A stretch of DNA of 64,000 nucleotides. Origin: Sporosarcina sp. Its GTDB lineage: Bacteria > Bacillota > Bacilli > Bacillales_A > Planococcaceae. The notes beneath the pieces are model-generated. The model was not told where the DNA came from. It made no database searches and saw nothing but the letters and a program-made list of their open reading frames with translations. Shown here in pieces: positions 25,418-37,115 of the stretch (its first letter is position 1; every line of letters begins with the position of its first letter). Position numbers and translations under genes: made by a program. The stretch is taken from NCBI GenBank assembly GCA_029263895.1, contig JARIDO010000008.1, positions 1 to 64,000 on the forward strand. The letters are read 5' to 3'.

Positions 25418-27124
25418 ATGAAACAGTCAAATACATTCATTCCAACAATGCGAGAAACTCCATCTGATGCTGATGTTATTTCACATCAGTTGCTTTTACG
25501 TGCGGGTTTTATACGCCAAAGTACGAGTGGGGTCTACGCTTATTTACCGCTAGGCTTAAAAGTGTTGAAAAAGATTGAATCCATTATCCGTGAAGAAATG
25601 GATAAAATAAATGGTGTTGAAATACTTATGCCAGCTTTGCAACAAGCTGAACTTTGGAAAGAAACGGGTAGATGGTCTAATTATGGTGCTGAGCTTTTTA
25701 GATTAAAAGATCGTCATGATCGCGATTTTGCATTAGGGGCAACTCATGAAGAAGTAATTACTTCACTTGTTCGAAACGAAGTGAAATCTTATAAAAAGTT
25801 ACCATTAACGCTGTATCAAATTCAAACAAAGTTCCGGGATGAGCAGCGTCCTCGTTTTGGATTGCTTAGAGGACGGGAATTTATTATGAAGGATGCCTAT
25901 TCGTTCCATGCGACAGAAGAAAGTCTTGAGCAGACCTATGAAGACATGCTGAACGCATATACCACTATATTTACTAGACTTGGATTAGACTTCCGAGTAG
26001 TTATTGCGGATGCGGGGTCTATTGGAGGTTCAGGTACGCATGAATTTATGGCGTTGTCTCCGATTGGCGAGGATACAATTGCGTATAGTGATACTTCAAG
26101 TTATGCAGCAAATATTGAAATGGCTGAAACAAGTTCAGAATATGAAAAGTCGACAGAAGAACTAAAAGAAATGGACAAGATTGCAACACCTTCCCAACGA
26201 ACAATTGACGAGGTTGCTAGCTTTTTAAATGAAGATGCTGACAAACTTATTAAGACATTGATATTTAACATTGATGATGAACTCGTTGTCGTTCTCGTAA
26301 GAGGGGACCATGACATCAGTGATATAAAGTTAAAGAATACCTTAGATGCAAAGAGTGTTGAACTAGCAACGGAAGATGATATAACAAAACTTCTTTCTTG
26401 TGAGGTAGGTTCAATTGGACCTGTTAAATTACCTATTGGATTAAAAGTAATTGCTGATCATGCAATTGCATCAATTGTTAATGGTGTTTGTGGAGCCAAT
26501 GAAGATGGTTACCATATCGCTAACGTCAATCCCGATAGAGATTTTGCTATCGATAAATATGCAGACCTTCGCTTCATTCGTGAAGGCGATGTTTCTCCAG
26601 ACGGCGAAGGGGAAATTAAGTTTGCTAAAGGTATTGAAGTTGGACATATCTTTAAACTGCATACAACATATAGTAAACCGATGAATGCAACATTCCTAGA
26701 TGAGAATGGAAAGGCAAAGCCTTTTATTATGGGGTGTTATGGCATTGGTGTGTCACGAATACTTGCTGCATTGGCCGAACAATTTCATGATGAAAATGGC
26801 TTGAAATGGCCAAAGAATTTGGCGCCACATGACGTGCATCTTGTATTAGTGAATTCAAAGGATGAAGACCAACAATCATTAGCGGATGAATTATATACGA
26901 TATTAAAGTCTTATCGATATGATGTTTTATATGATGATCGTCAGGAACGTCCTGGAGTCAAATTTATAGATTCAGATTTAATAGGATTGCCCATTCGTAT
27001 AACGGTAGGGAAAAGAGCATCTGAAGGTATTATAGAAGTTAAGTTCAGACACTCTGGAGAGTCAATGGAGTGGCAAAAAGAAGAGCTTACTGAGAAATTA
27101 CAAGCGTTTTTCGGATTGAGCTAA
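25418..27124 (+). CDS. proS: Prolyl-tRNA synthetase
   Basis: A 568-residue class II synthetase of the bacterial type. Motif 1 lies around [20 protein letters not shown], motif 2 includes [19 protein letters not shown], and motif 3 is in [19 protein letters not shown] YbaK-like editing insert that removes mis-charged alanine is at about residues 240-400. The anticodon-binding domain closes the protein. I chose the ATG at 25418, 7 nt from gaggtgag, over the GTG at 25406. Confidence 0.98.
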   Translation: MKQSNTFIPTMRETPSDADVISHQLLLRAGFIRQSTSGVYAYLPLGLKVLKKIESIIREEMDKINGVEILMPALQQAELWKETGRWSNYGAELFRLKDRHDRDFALGATHEEVITSLVRNEVKSYKKLPLTLYQIQTKFRDEQRPRFGLLRGREFIMKDAYSFHATEESLEQTYEDMLNAYTTIFTRLGLDFRVVIADAGSIGGSGTHEFMALSPIGEDTIAYSDTSSYAANIEMAETSSEYEKSTEELKEMDKIATPSQRTIDEVASFLNEDADKLIKTLIFNIDDELVVVLVRGDHDISDIKLKNTLDAKSVELATEDDITKLLSCEVGSIGPVKLPIGLKVIADHAIASIVNGVCGANEDGYHIANVNPDRDFAIDKYADLRFIREGDVSPDGEGEIKFAKGIEVGHIFKLHTTYSKPMNATFLDENGKAKPFIMGCYGIGVSRILAALAEQFHDENGLKWPKNLAPHDVHLVLVNSKDEDQQSLADELYTILKSYRYDVLYDDRQERPGVKFIDSDLIGLPIRITVGKRASEGIIEVKFRHSGESMEWQKEELTEKLQAFFGLS

Positions 27125-27148
27125 TTGTTATGAATTCGAAAAAGGCAG

Positions 27149-27186
27149 GAAGGGAAGACTGTTCATCGGTACTTCCCTTCTTTTTC
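27149..27186 (+). terminator. Terminator between proS and polC
   Basis: GAAGGGAAG (27149-27157) pairs perfectly with CTTCCCTTC (27172-27180), 14-nt loop, then T5. polC starts only 26 nt later with no room for a promoter, so polC depends on read-through. Confidence 0.85.
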
Positions 27187-27212
27187 ATTCTTCAAGAAAG
27201 GCGGAAAAGCGA

Positions 27213-30200
27213 ATGGAAGCAAACAACAAATTATTTATATTGTTGCAACAAATCGGAATGACAGACGATCAATCAGTTATCCATTTTGAAAATGCGAAAC
27301 TTGAACGCATAGATATCCATAAGAAATCACGTGTATGGCAATTTAATTTGACGTTAGAAAAACCGTTACCCGTGGATGTATACAAACTATTTGCTGGAAG
27401 AGTAAATGAGGCATTTTCTAGCATTGCAACCGTTCGGATACAACTGAATCACTTAGCAGAGAACGTTGATGACAAGCTTCTAGTCGACTATTGGCCGATT
27501 GTTATAGAGGAAATGACCGTTATGTCTCCGCCAATCAGAGAACGTTTGATTAATCAGCTTCCAACGATGGCAGGTGGAAAACTAAACTTAGTCTGTGAAA
27601 ATGATATGGAACTGCAAACGTTAAAAGGGAAGTACGTGAGTATGATTGCTGATGTATATGTTACATTTGGCTTCGTTCGCCCAATCGTAGATTTCAAAGT
27701 TTCAGAAAGTGACAATGATTCTATCAAGAAACACGAAGCTTTTATATTAGAAAGAGAAGCAGAAGAAGTTGCGATGGCACAAAAAGCACTTGAGGATATG
27801 AAAAATAGAGAAACAACGAAAAAAGATACAGGTACTGTTTCAGGACCATTCAGACTTGGTACGCCAATTAAAAAGGACGAGCCTGTTCTAGAAATAAGAG
27901 AAATACAAGACGAAGAGAGACGCGTTGTAATCGAAGGTTATGTATTTGACACAGAGGTAAGAGAGTTACGTAGTGGTCGCTCTTTACTAACGTTGAAAGT
28001 AACCGATTATACTGACTCGATACTTGTGAAAATGTTTTCGCGTGATAACGAAGATGCTGAAATGATGAAAATGGTTAAAAAGGGTGCTTGGGTACGTGCA
28101 CGTGGTGGCATCCAAAATGATACGTTTGTGCGTGATTTAATCATGATGGCTCAGGATGTTATGGAAGTTGCTCCCGTCATTCGTCTTGATAAAGCCCCAG
28201 CGGATCGTAAACGAATTGAGTTGCATGCTCATACAGCAATGAGTGTAATGGATGGGGTTACGTCTGCCGCTAATTTAGTTACACAAGCTGCTAAATGGGG
28301 ACATCCCGCTATCGCAATAACTGACCATGCGAATGTTCAATCATTTCCGGAAGCTTATAATACCGGAAAGAAGAACGGCATTAAAGTCATTTTTGGACTG
28401 GAAGCTAACTTGGTAGATGATGGTGTACCTATCGTTTATGATGAACAGCATCGTAAGCTAGAAGATGATACATATGTTGTGTTTGACGTCGAGACAACTG
28501 GACTATCTGCGGTATATGACACGATCATTGAGCTCGCTGCTGTCCGTGTTAAAAATGGTGAAATCATTGAGTCATTCGAACGCTTTGCCAATCCGCATCA
28601 TCCGTTATCTTCCACAACAACAAAACTAACGGGTATAACGGATGATATGGTAAAAGATGCACCTGAAGTTTCAGAAGTTATCGAGCAATTTAATGATTTT
28701 ATAGGTGACTCTGTGTTAGTAGCCCATAATGCAAAATTCGATATGGGGTTCTTTTATGAATCCGCAAAGAGATCGAATTTAGAAGTCCCTGCATATCCAG
28801 TCATCGATACACTTGAATTGGCTCGCTTCATACATCCAGAATTACGCAATCATCGTCTAAACACTTTAGCGAAAAAATATAATATTGAACTCACTCAACA
28901 TCACCGTGCGATTTACGATACAGAAGCTACAGCACACTTATTTTTACGACTTATGAAAGAGGCGGAAGACAAGAACATCGTCTATTTGGACGATTTTAAT
29001 CGCCATATAGGTGAGGGAGATACATATAAACGCTCTCGTCCTTCACACTGTACGTTACTAGCAACTGATAATGAGGGGCTTAAAAACTTATTTAAACTTG
29101 TTTCTTACTCACATATGGACTATTTCTATCGGGTGCCACGTATTCCACGGTCTATGCTCGTCAAATATCGCAAAGGGTTACTTGTTGGTTCTGGTTGTGA
29201 CAAAGGTGAAGTTTTCGAAGGTTTAATGCAGAAATCACCCGAAGAAGTTGAAGATATAGCGAAGTTCTATGATTATCTAGAGTTACACCCTAAAGCCGTC
29301 TATTCGCATCTCGTTGAAATGGAGTTAATACGTGATGAGTGGAATATGGAAGACATCATGCGGAAGATGATTAAGCTTGGGAAAAAAGTAGGCTTACCCG
29401 TATGTGCTACTGGTAATGTGCATTATATAGATGAAACGGATGCTAAATTCCGAGAAGTTCTTGTTAGATCACAAGGTGGAGCGAATCCAATGAATCGTCA
29501 TTCGTTACCAGCTGTTCATTTTAGGACGACAGATGAAATGCTTGAAGAGTTTTCGTTTTTAGGGCAACAGGTTGCTGAAGAAATCGTCATCGATAATCCT
29601 CAAAAGATTCTAGAACGCATTGGTGAAGTCAAGCCAATTAAAGACGATCTTTACACACCTACAATTGAAGGGGCAGATGACGAAGTTAGAGAGTTAACTT
29701 ATAGTATGGCAAAGGCAATCTATGGCGAACAATTGCCTGAGTTAATTGAAGCTCGAATTGAGAAGGAACTGAAATCAATTATTGGACATGGCTTTGCGGT
29801 CATCTATTTAATATCCCATAAGCTTGTAAAAAAATCATTAGATGACGGCTATCTCGTTGGTTCAAGGGGGTCAGTTGGCTCATCACTTGTTGCAACTATG
29901 ATGGAAATTACTGAAGTGAATCCTTTACCACCACATTATATTTGTCCATCATGTAAAGCGGTTGAATTTTTTACAGATGGCTCAGTAGGTTCAGGCTATG
30001 ATTTAGACGACAAAGCGTGTCCTTCTTGTGGCACCATGTTTAAAAAAGATGGACAGGACATCCCCTTTGAAACATTCCTAGGATTTAAAGGTGATAAAGT
30101 ACCGGATATTGACTTGAATTTTAGCGGTGAGTATCAAGGGAAAGCGCATAACTATACGAAAGAACTGTTTGGTGAAGATTACGTTTTCAGAGCAGGAACG

Positions 30201-31523
30201 ATTGGAACTGTTGCTGAAAAAACGGCGTATGGTTATGTTCGTGGATTTATGAATGACAATGGATTGAACTTGCGTGGAGCTGAAATTGATCGATTAGTGC
30301 AAGGTTGTTCTGGCGTTAAAAGAAATACTGGTCAGCATCCAGGTGGGATTATCGTTGTGCCAGATAATATGGATATTTTCGACTTCACTCCAGTACAATT
30401 TCCAGCGGATGATACAACATCGAGCTGGAAAACGACTCATTTTGATTTTCACTCGATTGATAATAATTTATTGAAATTAGATATACTAGGACATGATGAT
30501 CCAACAATGATCAAGATGCTTCAAGATCTATCAGGCATAGATCCATTAACGATTCCGCCTGATGATGAGGGCGTCATGAAATTGTTTAGTGGGACTGAAT
30601 CCTTGGGGGTTACAGAAGAGCAAATCGGCTGTAAAACAGGGACACTAGGTGTGCCGGAATTCGGAACAAGATTTGTCCGGCAGATGTTGGAAGAAACAAA
30701 ACCATCTACTTTTTCTGAGTTAATTCAAATATCGGGATTATCACATGGGACGGATGTTTGGTTAGGAAACGCACAGGAATTAATTCAAAACAAAACGTGT
30801 CAATTATCCGATGTAATTGGTTGTCGAGATGACATTATGGTGTATTTAATTTATCAAGGCCTTGATCCTTCAAGTGCATTTAAAATTATGGAGTCTGTCC
30901 GAAAAGGTAAAGGATTATCTCCTGAATTTGAAGCGGAAATGAAAGCGCAGAATGTACCAAACTGGTATATCGAATCTTGTAAGAAAATAAAGTATATGTT
31001 CCCAAAAGCTCACGCTGCCGCTTACGTTTTAATGGCATTACGCATTGCTTATTTTAAGGTGCATCATCCAATTTTGTATTATGCAACATACTTTACTGTA
31101 CGCGCAACAGATTATGACCTGCAGTCCATGACACAAGGTCCAACTGCAATTCGAACACAAATTAAAGAGATAAACTCTAAAGGTTTAGATGCTACACCAA
31201 AGGAAAAAAGTTTACTTACGGTATTAGAAATTTCGTTGGAAATGTATGAAAGAGGATTTTCAATTGCAAAACCCGATTTATATAAGTCTGACGCAGTCGA
31301 GTTTCTTATTGATGGAAATTCATTAATACCACCATTCAACTCGATTCCTTCGCTTGGTACAAACGTAGCGAAAACGATACTAGAAGCTAGGGAAGATGGA
31401 GAGTTTCTGTCAAAAGAAGATTTCCAACGAAGAGGTCGTGTATCCAAAACGGTAGTTGAGTATATGGATACGCTAGGGTGTCTAGAAGGGATGCCAGATG
31501 CAAATCAGCTATCCTTATTCTAA
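27213..31523 (+). CDS. polC: DNA polymerase III PolC-type alpha subunit
   Basis: A 1436-residue replicative polymerase of the Gram-positive PolC class. Order: N-terminal domains, an OB fold (about 220-325), a PHP domain starting near [11 protein letters not shown] (about 336), an inserted DEDD proofreading exonuclease (FDVETTGLS near 422, then [10 protein letters not shown]), the rest of PHP, the polymerase palm ([16 protein letters not shown]), and a zinc-binding cluster (CPSC and CPSCG near 910-935). It copies the chromosome and proofreads in one chain. Typical length is about 1430-1440. The Shine-Dalgarno is aaaggcgg. Confidence 0.98.
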   Translation: MEANNKLFILLQQIGMTDDQSVIHFENAKLERIDIHKKSRVWQFNLTLEKPLPVDVYKLFAGRVNEAFSSIATVRIQLNHLAENVDDKLLVDYWPIVIEEMTVMSPPIRERLINQLPTMAGGKLNLVCENDMELQTLKGKYVSMIADVYVTFGFVRPIVDFKVSESDNDSIKKHEAFILEREAEEVAMAQKALEDMKNRETTKKDTGTVSGPFRLGTPIKKDEPVLEIREIQDEERRVVIEGYVFDTEVRELRSGRSLLTLKVTDYTDSILVKMFSRDNEDAEMMKMVKKGAWVRARGGIQNDTFVRDLIMMAQDVMEVAPVIRLDKAPADRKRIELHAHTAMSVMDGVTSAANLVTQAAKWGHPAIAITDHANVQSFPEAYNTGKKNGIKVIFGLEANLVDDGVPIVYDEQHRKLEDDTYVVFDVETTGLSAVYDTIIELAAVRVKNGEIIESFERFANPHHPLSSTTTKLTGITDDMVKDAPEVSEVIEQFNDFIGDSVLVAHNAKFDMGFFYESAKRSNLEVPAYPVIDTLELARFIHPELRNHRLNTLAKKYNIELTQHHRAIYDTEATAHLFLRLMKEAEDKNIVYLDDFNRHIGEGDTYKRSRPSHCTLLATDNEGLKNLFKLVSYSHMDYFYRVPRIPRSMLVKYRKGLLVGSGCDKGEVFEGLMQKSPEEVEDIAKFYDYLELHPKAVYSHLVEMELIRDEWNMEDIMRKMIKLGKKVGLPVCATGNVHYIDETDAKFREVLVRSQGGANPMNRHSLPAVHFRTTDEMLEEFSFLGQQVAEEIVIDNPQKILERIGEVKPIKDDLYTPTIEGADDEVRELTYSMAKAIYGEQLPELIEARIEKELKSIIGHGFAVIYLISHKLVKKSLDDGYLVGSRGSVGSSLVATMMEITEVNPLPPHYICPSCKAVEFFTDGSVGSGYDLDDKACPSCGTMFKKDGQDIPFETFLGFKGDKVPDIDLNFSGEYQGKAHNYTKELFGEDYVFRAGTIGTVAEKTAYGYVRGFMNDNGLNLRGAEIDRLVQGCSGVKRNTGQHPGGIIVVPDNMDIFDFTPVQFPADDTTSSWKTTHFDFHSIDNNLLKLDILGHDDPTMIKMLQDLSGIDPLTIPPDDEGVMKLFSGTESLGVTEEQIGCKTGTLGVPEFGTRFVRQMLEETKPSTFSELIQISGLSHGTDVWLGNAQELIQNKTCQLSDVIGCRDDIMVYLIYQGLDPSSAFKIMESVRKGKGLSPEFEAEMKAQNVPNWYIESCKKIKYMFPKAHAAAYVLMALRIAYFKVHHPILYYATYFTVRATDYDLQSMTQGPTAIRTQIKEINSKGLDATPKEKSLLTVLEISLEMYERGFSIAKPDLYKSDAVEFLIDGNSLIPPFNSIPSLGTNVAKTILEAREDGEFLSKEDFQRRGRVSKTVVEYMDTLGCLEGMPDANQLSLF

Positions 31524-31544
31524 AGCTATTTCTTTTCGCATAAT

Positions 31545-31573
31545 TTGCACGGTTAAGCATCCTATGGTACAAT
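31545..31573 (+). promoter_or_regulatory. Sigma-A promoter of the rimP-nusA-infB operon
   Basis: -35 TTGCAC (31545-31550), 17-bp spacer, -10 TACAAT (31568-31573) with TGG just upstream (extended -10). Predicted start near 31580. It begins 22 nt after the polC stop. Confidence 0.85.
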
Positions 31574-31602
31574 TTAAATAACTTTTGGTATAGTCTTGCG
31601 CA

Positions 31603-31631
31603 AAAAGAGTGGGAATTCCCGCTCTTTTCTG
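31603..31631 (+). terminator. Leader hairpin/attenuator before rimP
   Basis: AAAGAGTGGG pairs with CCCGCTCTTT around an AATT loop (31604-31627; one T-G wobble), followed by an interrupted T tract (ttttctgttgttc). It lies about 25 nt after the predicted start and upstream of rimP. Such a weak U tract is typical of NusA-dependent terminators; B. subtilis nusA is autoregulated by one in the same place. Confidence 0.65.
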
Positions 31632-31672
31632 TTGTTCTATGCGCTTTTTAGTTAGTTTTCGGGAGGGATAGG

Positions 31673-32149
31673 ATGAGTAAGATAACAGAAGAGGTGGAAA
31701 AATTAGTTACGCCAATTGTGGATGAACTTGGGTTGGAGCTAGTTGACCTTGAATTTTTAAAAGAAGGAAAAGATTGGTTTCTACGCGTTTATATCGACAA
31801 TCCTGATGGCAATATCGATATAGATCAATGTGCGCAAGTGAGTGAAAAGTTAAGTGAAGAACTTGATCGCACTGATCCAATTACGCAAAACTATTTTCTA
31901 GAAGTATCTTCTCCGGGAGCGGAACGGCCATTAAAGAAAGAAAATGACTTCCTACAAGCAATCGGACAATTTGTCTTTATAAAGACGTATGAACAGGTTG
32001 AAGGTATGAAAGAATTTGAAGGATACCTAGTGAATTGCAACTCTGAAATCGCAGAAGTTGAAATCCGTATCAAAACAAGAAAAGTTACTATTCAAATTGA
32101 AAGGGATAAAATCGCATTCGCGCGTTTAGCGATCGATTTTTCCTCATAA
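31673..32149 (+). CDS. rimP: Ribosome maturation factor RimP
   Basis: A 158-residue two-domain protein (alpha-beta N-domain plus SH3-like C-domain) needed for 30S assembly, helping S12 and others bind. Family marks: ELVDLEFLKEGKDWFLRVYI, CAQVSEKLSEELD and YFLEVSSPGAERPLK. It is the first gene of the nusA operon, with gggaggg before the ATG, 22 nt from nusA. Confidence 0.96.
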   Translation: MSKITEEVEKLVTPIVDELGLELVDLEFLKEGKDWFLRVYIDNPDGNIDIDQCAQVSEKLSEELDRTDPITQNYFLEVSSPGAERPLKKENDFLQAIGQFVFIKTYEQVEGMKEFEGYLVNCNSEIAEVEIRIKTRKVTIQIERDKIAFARLAIDFSS

Positions 32150-32171
32150 TTGATCCGAGGAGTGATGGAAA

Positions 32172-33335
32172 ATGAGTAGTGAGCTACTCGATGCACTTAC
32201 TGCCCTTGAAAAGCAGAAAGGCATTTCTAGTGAAGTAATAGTTGAAGCAATTGAGGCGGCACTTGTTACTGCGTATAAACGCAATTTCAATCAAGCACAA
32301 AATGTACGTGTAGATTTAAATCTTGAAATAGGAACAATGAAAGTATACTCTCGCAAAGACGTTGTAGCAGAAGTCGAAGATGAGCGTATGCAAATATCAC
32401 TTGAAGATGCGCGCTTAATCAATCCTGCTTACGAAATTGAAGACATTGTAGAATTAGAAGTGACACCACGTGATTTTGGTCGTATTGCTGCACAAACCGC
32501 TAAGCAGGTTGTGACTCAGCGGGTTCGCGAGGCTGAACGAGGAATCATTTTTGAGGAATATGTTGATCGTGAAGAAGATATCGTTAACGGAATCGTGGAA
32601 CGATTAGATGCTCGTAATTTATATGTAGGACTTGGTAAGGTTGAAGCTGTACTACCTATCGGCGAACAAATATCAACAGAAACGTATAAACCTCATGATC
32701 GAATCAAAGTCTATATTACAAAAGTTGAGAAAACGTCTCGTGGCCCTCAAGTATTTGTTTCACGCACACATCCAGGATTACTTAGAAGACTGTTTGAAGT
32801 GGAAGTACCAGAAATTTTTGAAGGCATTGTAGAAATAAAGTCAATTGCACGCGAAGCGGGCGATCGTTCAAAAATCTCTGTCCATACGAATAACGAAGCG
32901 GTTGATCCAGTTGGATCTTGTGTAGGTGGTAGAGGAGCCCGAGTTCAATCGATTTCAAATGAATTAAATGGTGAAAAGATTGATATTGTAGAATGGTCTG
33001 AAGATCCGGTTATATTTGTTGCAAATGCATTAAGTCCTTCAAAAGTGATTGATGTTCAAGTCAACGAAGAAGAACGCTCAACGACTGTAGTCGTTCCTGA
33101 CTATCAATTATCTCTCGCGATTGGTAAGCGTGGCCAAAACGCAAGATTAGCTGCAAAACTAACGGGATGGAAAATAGATATTAAAAGTGAAACAGATGCA
33201 CGTGAGTTAGGAATCTATCCTCCAGTAGGAAGCGTAACTTCTAATGATGAAGATGAATCTTTTTATACAGATGAAGCGACCAGTGAAGACGTGAATGAAG
33301 AAACAATCGACTTGTATTCAGACGACGAAGACTGA
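32172..33335 (+). CDS. nusA: Transcription termination/antitermination protein NusA
   Basis: A 387-residue protein. The N-terminal RNA polymerase-binding domain (about 1-125) precedes an S1 domain (about 130-200; [20 protein letters not shown]), then KH1 and KH2 ([34 protein letters not shown]). The acidic tail (about 350-387) is a low-GC Gram-positive feature; proteobacterial C-terminal repeats are absent. It enhances pausing and intrinsic termination, so it probably controls its own leader hairpin. The Shine-Dalgarno gaggagtg is before the ATG. Confidence 0.97.
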   Translation: MSSELLDALTALEKQKGISSEVIVEAIEAALVTAYKRNFNQAQNVRVDLNLEIGTMKVYSRKDVVAEVEDERMQISLEDARLINPAYEIEDIVELEVTPRDFGRIAAQTAKQVVTQRVREAERGIIFEEYVDREEDIVNGIVERLDARNLYVGLGKVEAVLPIGEQISTETYKPHDRIKVYITKVEKTSRGPQVFVSRTHPGLLRRLFEVEVPEIFEGIVEIKSIAREAGDRSKISVHTNNEAVDPVGSCVGGRGARVQSISNELNGEKIDIVEWSEDPVIFVANALSPSKVIDVQVNEEERSTTVVVPDYQLSLAIGKRGQNARLAAKLTGWKIDIKSETDARELGIYPPVGSVTSNDEDESFYTDEATSEDVNEETIDLYSDDED

Positions 33336-33354
33336 GAAAAGGGGATATATACAC

Positions 33355-33633
33355 ATGACAAACATGAAAAAAGTTCCCTTACGCAAATGTGCCGCAACAG
33401 GAAAAATGTTTCCCAAAAAGGAAATGTTTCGCATTGTCCGTCCTAAAGAAGGCGAAGTCGCTCTTGACTTGACGGGTAAAAAATCCGGACGCGGTACTTA
33501 TGTGTCAAAATCCGAAGAAGCAGTCGAAGAGGCGCGTCGAAACAAATCGATTGAGAGTCAATTAGGAACATCAGTCCCAGAACGAGTATTCGAAGATTTA
33601 CTTCACGCTATTCGTAGAGAGGCGCTGAAATGA
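33355..33633 (+). CDS. rnpM: RNase P modulator RnpM (YlxR, DUF448)
   Basis: A 92-residue YlxR-family protein: PLRKCAATGKMFPKKEMFRI (usually RKC-x2-C/T), then KKSGRGTYVSKSEEAVEEAR. Homologues bind RNA, and B. subtilis YlxR/RnpM modulates RNase P. The ATG at 33355 follows aagggg; an ORF extension into nusA is discarded. It sits between nusA and the L7Ae-like gene as usual. Confidence 0.92.
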   Translation: MTNMKKVPLRKCAATGKMFPKKEMFRIVRPKEGEVALDLTGKKSGRGTYVSKSEEAVEEARRNKSIESQLGTSVPERVFEDLLHAIRREALK

Positions 33634-33944
33634 TGGAGCCTAAGAAGCGAATCTACCAAATGCTCGGGTTGGCAGCGCGAGCAAGGATGCTTATAACGGG
33701 TGAAGAACTAGTGATCCGTGAAGTTCGTTCTGGTAACGCAAAACTAGTAATTGTATCTCAGGATGCATCTGACAATACGTTAAAAAAATTGAATGATAAA
33801 TGTACGTCTTACAACGTTGAGATGCATGTTTTTGGAACTCGTGAAGAGTTAGGGCATGCGATTGGAAAAGAGTCACGAGTTGTACTTGCGCTAGTAGACA
33901 CTGGTTTTGCAAGTAAGATAACAGGACTCCTCAACGAACAATAA
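33630..33944 (+). CDS. rplGA: L7Ae-family K-turn RNA-binding protein YlxQ
   Basis: A 104-residue L7Ae/L30e-fold protein with [20 protein letters not shown] and a later [17 protein letters not shown] stretch followed by [20 protein letters not shown]. YlxQ binds kink-turn RNAs; its exact target in the cell is not settled. It overlaps rnpM by 4 nt (ATGA-type), with an alternative ATG one codon later. Next is infB after 14 nt. Confidence 0.9.
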   Translation: MMEPKKRIYQMLGLAARARMLITGEELVIREVRSGNAKLVIVSQDASDNTLKKLNDKCTSYNVEMHVFGTREELGHAIGKESRVVLALVDTGFASKITGLLNEQ

Positions 33945-33958
33945 CCGGGGGTGGGCAA

Positions 33959-36370
33959 ATGACGAAAATACGTGTACATGAATACGCAAAACGTGTTAAT
34001 AAGTCAAGTAAAGAAGTCATTGACGAGCTTGGAAAAATAAATGTAAACGTCACAAACCATATGTCGACGATAGATAAGGAAGTTGTCTCAAAATTGGATA
34101 ATAAGTTTGGGAATACAAAGAATGATTCACAAGAAACGAAAGCACCTAGTAAAAAAGTAGAGAACACAAAAGAGACGAAGTCTTCAAACACTACTCCAAA
34201 AACTGACTCACAACGACCAGCAAAGTCAACACAAAGCAACAACCGTCCGGCACAAGGAGGACAATCACGTCCAGCATCAAGTAGTCAAGGTGGCAACCGT
34301 CCGGCACAAGGAGGACAATCACGTCCAGCATCAAGTGGTCAAGGTGGCAACCGTCCGGCACAAGGAGGACAATCACGTCCAGCATCAAGTGGTCAAGGTG
34401 GCAACCGTCCGGCGCAAGGAGGACAATCACGTCCAGCATCAAGTGGCCAAGGTGGCAATCGTCCGGCACAAGGAGGACAATCACAATCTCGTCCAGGTGG
34501 CGGTGGACCGAGTCGACCAGGCGGTAGAGGTGGACGTCCACCAGCACGCGGAATAAACCAAGGTCGTAGAAGATATCGTCCAGCACCACAACCTAAAGTG
34601 GAGCTACCATTACCAGAAAAAATTACTTTTTATGAATCGTTATCAGTTGGAGAATTAGCACAAAAACTACACCGTGAGCCATCAGAGATTATTAAAAAGT
34701 TATTCATGTTAGGTGTAATGGCTACAATTAATCAAGAACTCGACAAAGATGCGATTGAATTAATTTGTAGCGATTATGAAGTAGAAGTTGAGGAAGAAAT
34801 CCGTATAGATGTAACGGATCTTGAGATTTATTTTGAAGAGTCTGAAGAAGTCGAAACAGGTCAAATGGAACGCCCACCAGTTGTAACAATAATGGGACAC
34901 GTAGACCATGGTAAAACAACACTTTTAGATTCAATTCGAAATACGAAAGTGACACAAGGTGAAGCTGGCGGAATTACTCAGCATATTGGCGCTTACCAAA
35001 TCGTAGAGAATGGTAAAAAAATAACATTCCTTGATACACCGGGACACGCGGCATTTACAACAATGAGAGCACGTGGTGCAAAGGTTACAGACATTACAAT
35101 CTTAGTAGTTGCTGCTGATGATGGTGTTATGCCACAAACAATTGAAGCGATTAACCACGCCAAAGCTGCTGATGTACCAATAATAGTAGCGGTTAATAAG
35201 ATGGATAAACCATCTGCTAACCCGGACCGTGTAATGCAAGAACTAACAGAACATGGTTTAGTAGCAGAAGCATGGGGTGGAGAAGCAATTTTTGTACCAA
35301 TTTCAGCTTTAAATGGTGATGGAATTGAGCAACTTCTTGAAATGGTCTTACTCCTTTCTGAAGTTGCCGAATTGAAAGCTAATCCTTCAATTCGTGCAAG
35401 AGGAACGGTAATTGAAGCTTCTCTAGATCGTGGCCGTGGTTCGGTTGCAACATTACTTGTACAAAACGGTACATTACATGTTGGAGATCCGATCGTTGTT
35501 GGGAATACGTATGGACGTGTTCGGGCAATGATTAGTGATATTGGTCGTCGTGTGAAAGAGGCAGGTCCTTCAACACCTGTAGAAATCACCGGTTTAAGTG
35601 ATGTTCCACAAGCAGGAGATCGCTTCGTTGTATTTGAAGATGAGAAAAAAGCACGTCAAATTGGTGAGTCAAGAGCAGGAGAGGCGTTGCAAGAACACCG
35701 TGTTGAAAAGACACGCGTTACGCTTGATAACTTGTTTGACCAAATGAAGCAAGGCGAAATGAAAGAACTGAACCTTATTGTGAAGGCTGATGTTCAAGGC
35801 ACAGTTGAAGCAATGGCTGCATCGTTAATGAAAATCGAAGTTGAAGGCGTTAACGTCAAGATAATTCATACGGGTGCTGGTGCTATTAACGAATCTGATA
35901 TTTCTCTTGCAGCTGCATCAAATGCAATTGTCATCGGATTTAATGTTCGTCCAGATGTCAATGCTAAGCGTGCTGCTGATGCAGAAGGTGTCGATATTAG
36001 ACAACATCGCGTTATCTATAAAGTAATTGAAGAAATTGAGTTTGCAATGAAGGGTATGTTAGATCCTGAATTTGAAGAAAAAGTTATCGGGCAAGTTGAA
36101 GTGCGTGAAACCTTCAAAGTTTCTAAAGTTGGAACGATTGCTGGTAGCTATGTAACAGACGGAAAAATCACACGTGATTCAAGTGTTCGTATCGTTCGAG
36201 AGAATATCGTAATTTTTGAAGGTGAACTTGATACGTTGAAACGTTTTAAAGATGATGCAAAAGAAGTATCAAAAGGGTATGAATGTGGCATAACAATTAA
36301 AAACTTTGACGACATTCATGAAGGCGACGTTATTGAAGCCTTCGTAATGGAAGAAATTAAACGAGTATGA
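33959..36370 (+). CDS. infB: Translation initiation factor IF-2
   Basis: An 803-residue GTPase placing initiator fMet-tRNA on the 30S subunit. The N-terminal IF2N motif is [20 protein letters not shown]; a second IF2N-like piece is [21 protein letters not shown] disordered linker (about residues 50-210) holds an 18-residue tandem repeat. The G domain has GHVDHGKT (from residue 313), [14 protein letters not shown] and SAL. The C-terminal part contains domains C1 and C2 ([19 protein letters not shown]). It overlaps ylxP at the stop. Everything outside the repeat looks normal. Confidence 0.98.
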   Translation: MTKIRVHEYAKRVNKSSKEVIDELGKINVNVTNHMSTIDKEVVSKLDNKFGNTKNDSQETKAPSKKVENTKETKSSNTTPKTDSQRPAKSTQSNNRPAQGGQSRPASSSQGGNRPAQGGQSRPASSGQGGNRPAQGGQSRPASSGQGGNRPAQGGQSRPASSGQGGNRPAQGGQSQSRPGGGGPSRPGGRGGRPPARGINQGRRRYRPAPQPKVELPLPEKITFYESLSVGELAQKLHREPSEIIKKLFMLGVMATINQELDKDAIELICSDYEVEVEEEIRIDVTDLEIYFEESEEVETGQMERPPVVTIMGHVDHGKTTLLDSIRNTKVTQGEAGGITQHIGAYQIVENGKKITFLDTPGHAAFTTMRARGAKVTDITILVVAADDGVMPQTIEAINHAKAADVPIIVAVNKMDKPSANPDRVMQELTEHGLVAEAWGGEAIFVPISALNGDGIEQLLEMVLLLSEVAELKANPSIRARGTVIEASLDRGRGSVATLLVQNGTLHVGDPIVVGNTYGRVRAMISDIGRRVKEAGPSTPVEITGLSDVPQAGDRFVVFEDEKKARQIGESRAGEALQEHRVEKTRVTLDNLFDQMKQGEMKELNLIVKADVQGTVEAMAASLMKIEVEGVNVKIIHTGAGAINESDISLAAASNAIVIGFNVRPDVNAKRAADAEGVDIRQHRVIYKVIEEIEFAMKGMLDPEFEEKVIGQVEVRETFKVSKVGTIAGSYVTDGKITRDSSVRIVRENIVIFEGELDTLKRFKDDAKEVSKGYECGITIKNFDDIHEGDVIEAFVMEEIKRV
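34241..34486 (+). repeat. 54-bp tandem repeat inside infB
   Basis: Four complete 54-bp units start at 34241, 34295, 34349 and 34403, and a partial fifth at 34457. Each encodes [14 protein letters not shown](G/S)QGG. Copies are almost identical at the DNA level (single-base differences such as agtagt versus agtggt), indicating recent expansion. Frame is preserved because the unit is a multiple of three. Confidence 0.95.
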
Positions 36371-36645
36371 TTGTTTATGCGGAATGTTCCTTTTTCATTC
36401 CGGCGGCGGCTTCTCTAAAAGGGAAGCGGTCAGTATTAAAGAGCATGACGGATAGGGTGAAAAATTCCTATAATGTCTCAATTGCAGAAATCGAACATCA
36501 GAATCTTTGGCAACGGACTACACTCGCACTTGTGGCAACTGCATCATCGAAAGATGCGGCAGAACGCGAAGTGCGACGGGCTATCCGGTTGCTAGAGTCT
36601 AATCCCGAATGGGAAATGTCCAATCTCATGCTCGACTATTATTAA
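36367..36645 (+). CDS. ylxP: DUF503 protein YlxP
   Basis: A 92-residue ferredoxin-like-fold protein of family DUF503, opening [20 protein letters not shown] and continuing [21 protein letters not shown]. YlxP/DUF503 members sit beside infB and rbfA in most Firmicutes and are associated with ribosome assembly, but their reaction is unknown. The ATG overlaps the infB stop by 4 nt. Confidence 0.9.
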   Translation: MIVYAECSFFIPAAASLKGKRSVLKSMTDRVKNSYNVSIAEIEHQNLWQRTTLALVATASSKDAAEREVRRAIRLLESNPEWEMSNLMLDYY

Positions 36646-36666
36646 AGTAGAGTGGGGTGACCATCT

Positions 36667-37014
36667 ATGTCAATGCGTGCCAATCGAGTCGCAGAGCAGA
36701 TGAAAAAAGAAGTTGGAGCAATCATCAGTCAAAAGATTAAAGACCCCCGAGTCGGTTTTGTAACTGTAACGGATGTCGAAGTAACTGGTGATCTACAACA
36801 AGCAACTATTTATATTTCAGTACTTGGTAGTGATTCAAAGGTCGAAGATACGCTTAAAGGCCTCTCAAAGGCAAAAGGTTTTATCCGTACTGAAATTGGT
36901 CAGCGAATAAGATTGCGTATAACACCTGAAATTGAATTTAAAATTGATACTTCTGTTGCATACGGAAATCGTATCGATACACTTCTAAGACAGGTTACTA
37001 AAGAAGACGAATAA
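36667..37014 (+). CDS. rbfA: Ribosome-binding factor RbfA
   Basis: A 115-residue KH-fold protein for 16S rRNA 5' end maturation and cold adaptation. Marks: [40 protein letters not shown], and the [19 protein letters not shown] end. Shine-Dalgarno gtggggtg. It stands between ylxP and truB. Confidence 0.95.
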   Translation: MSMRANRVAEQMKKEVGAIISQKIKDPRVGFVTVTDVEVTGDLQQATIYISVLGSDSKVEDTLKGLSKAKGFIRTEIGQRIRLRITPEIEFKIDTSVAYGNRIDTLLRQVTKEDE

Positions 37015-37033
37015 TAATACCGTTAGTGAAAAT

Positions 37034-37075
37034 GGAGGAAGTCGGTGTCCAAATGGACTTTCCGACTTCCTCTAT
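37034..37075 (+). terminator. Hairpin between rbfA and truB
   Basis: GAGGAAGTCGG (37035-37045) pairs perfectly with CCGACTTCCTC (37062-37072), and GTCC-GGAC forms an inner extension. The following tract (tatttaca) is T-poor, so it is likely a weak terminator or an RNA processing or stability element rather than a full stop. Confidence 0.6.
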
Positions 37076-37115
37076 TTACATACAGCTTTAATTAGAAGGT
37101 GAAAGGGGTTAACCA

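Noticed and set aside
34241..34486. Possible CRISPR-like array
   Set aside because: The units are directly tandem with no spacers and lie in frame within infB.
34191..34589. A 132-residue minus-strand ORF across the infB repeat
   Set aside because: It is a shadow of the repetitive infB codons: its protein is a low-complexity repeat, with no ribosome binding site.
34993..35589. A 198-residue minus-strand ORF inside infB
   Set aside because: It lies opposite the highly conserved IF-2 GTPase domain; composition is Ser/Thr/Ile-rich as in typical antisense shadows.
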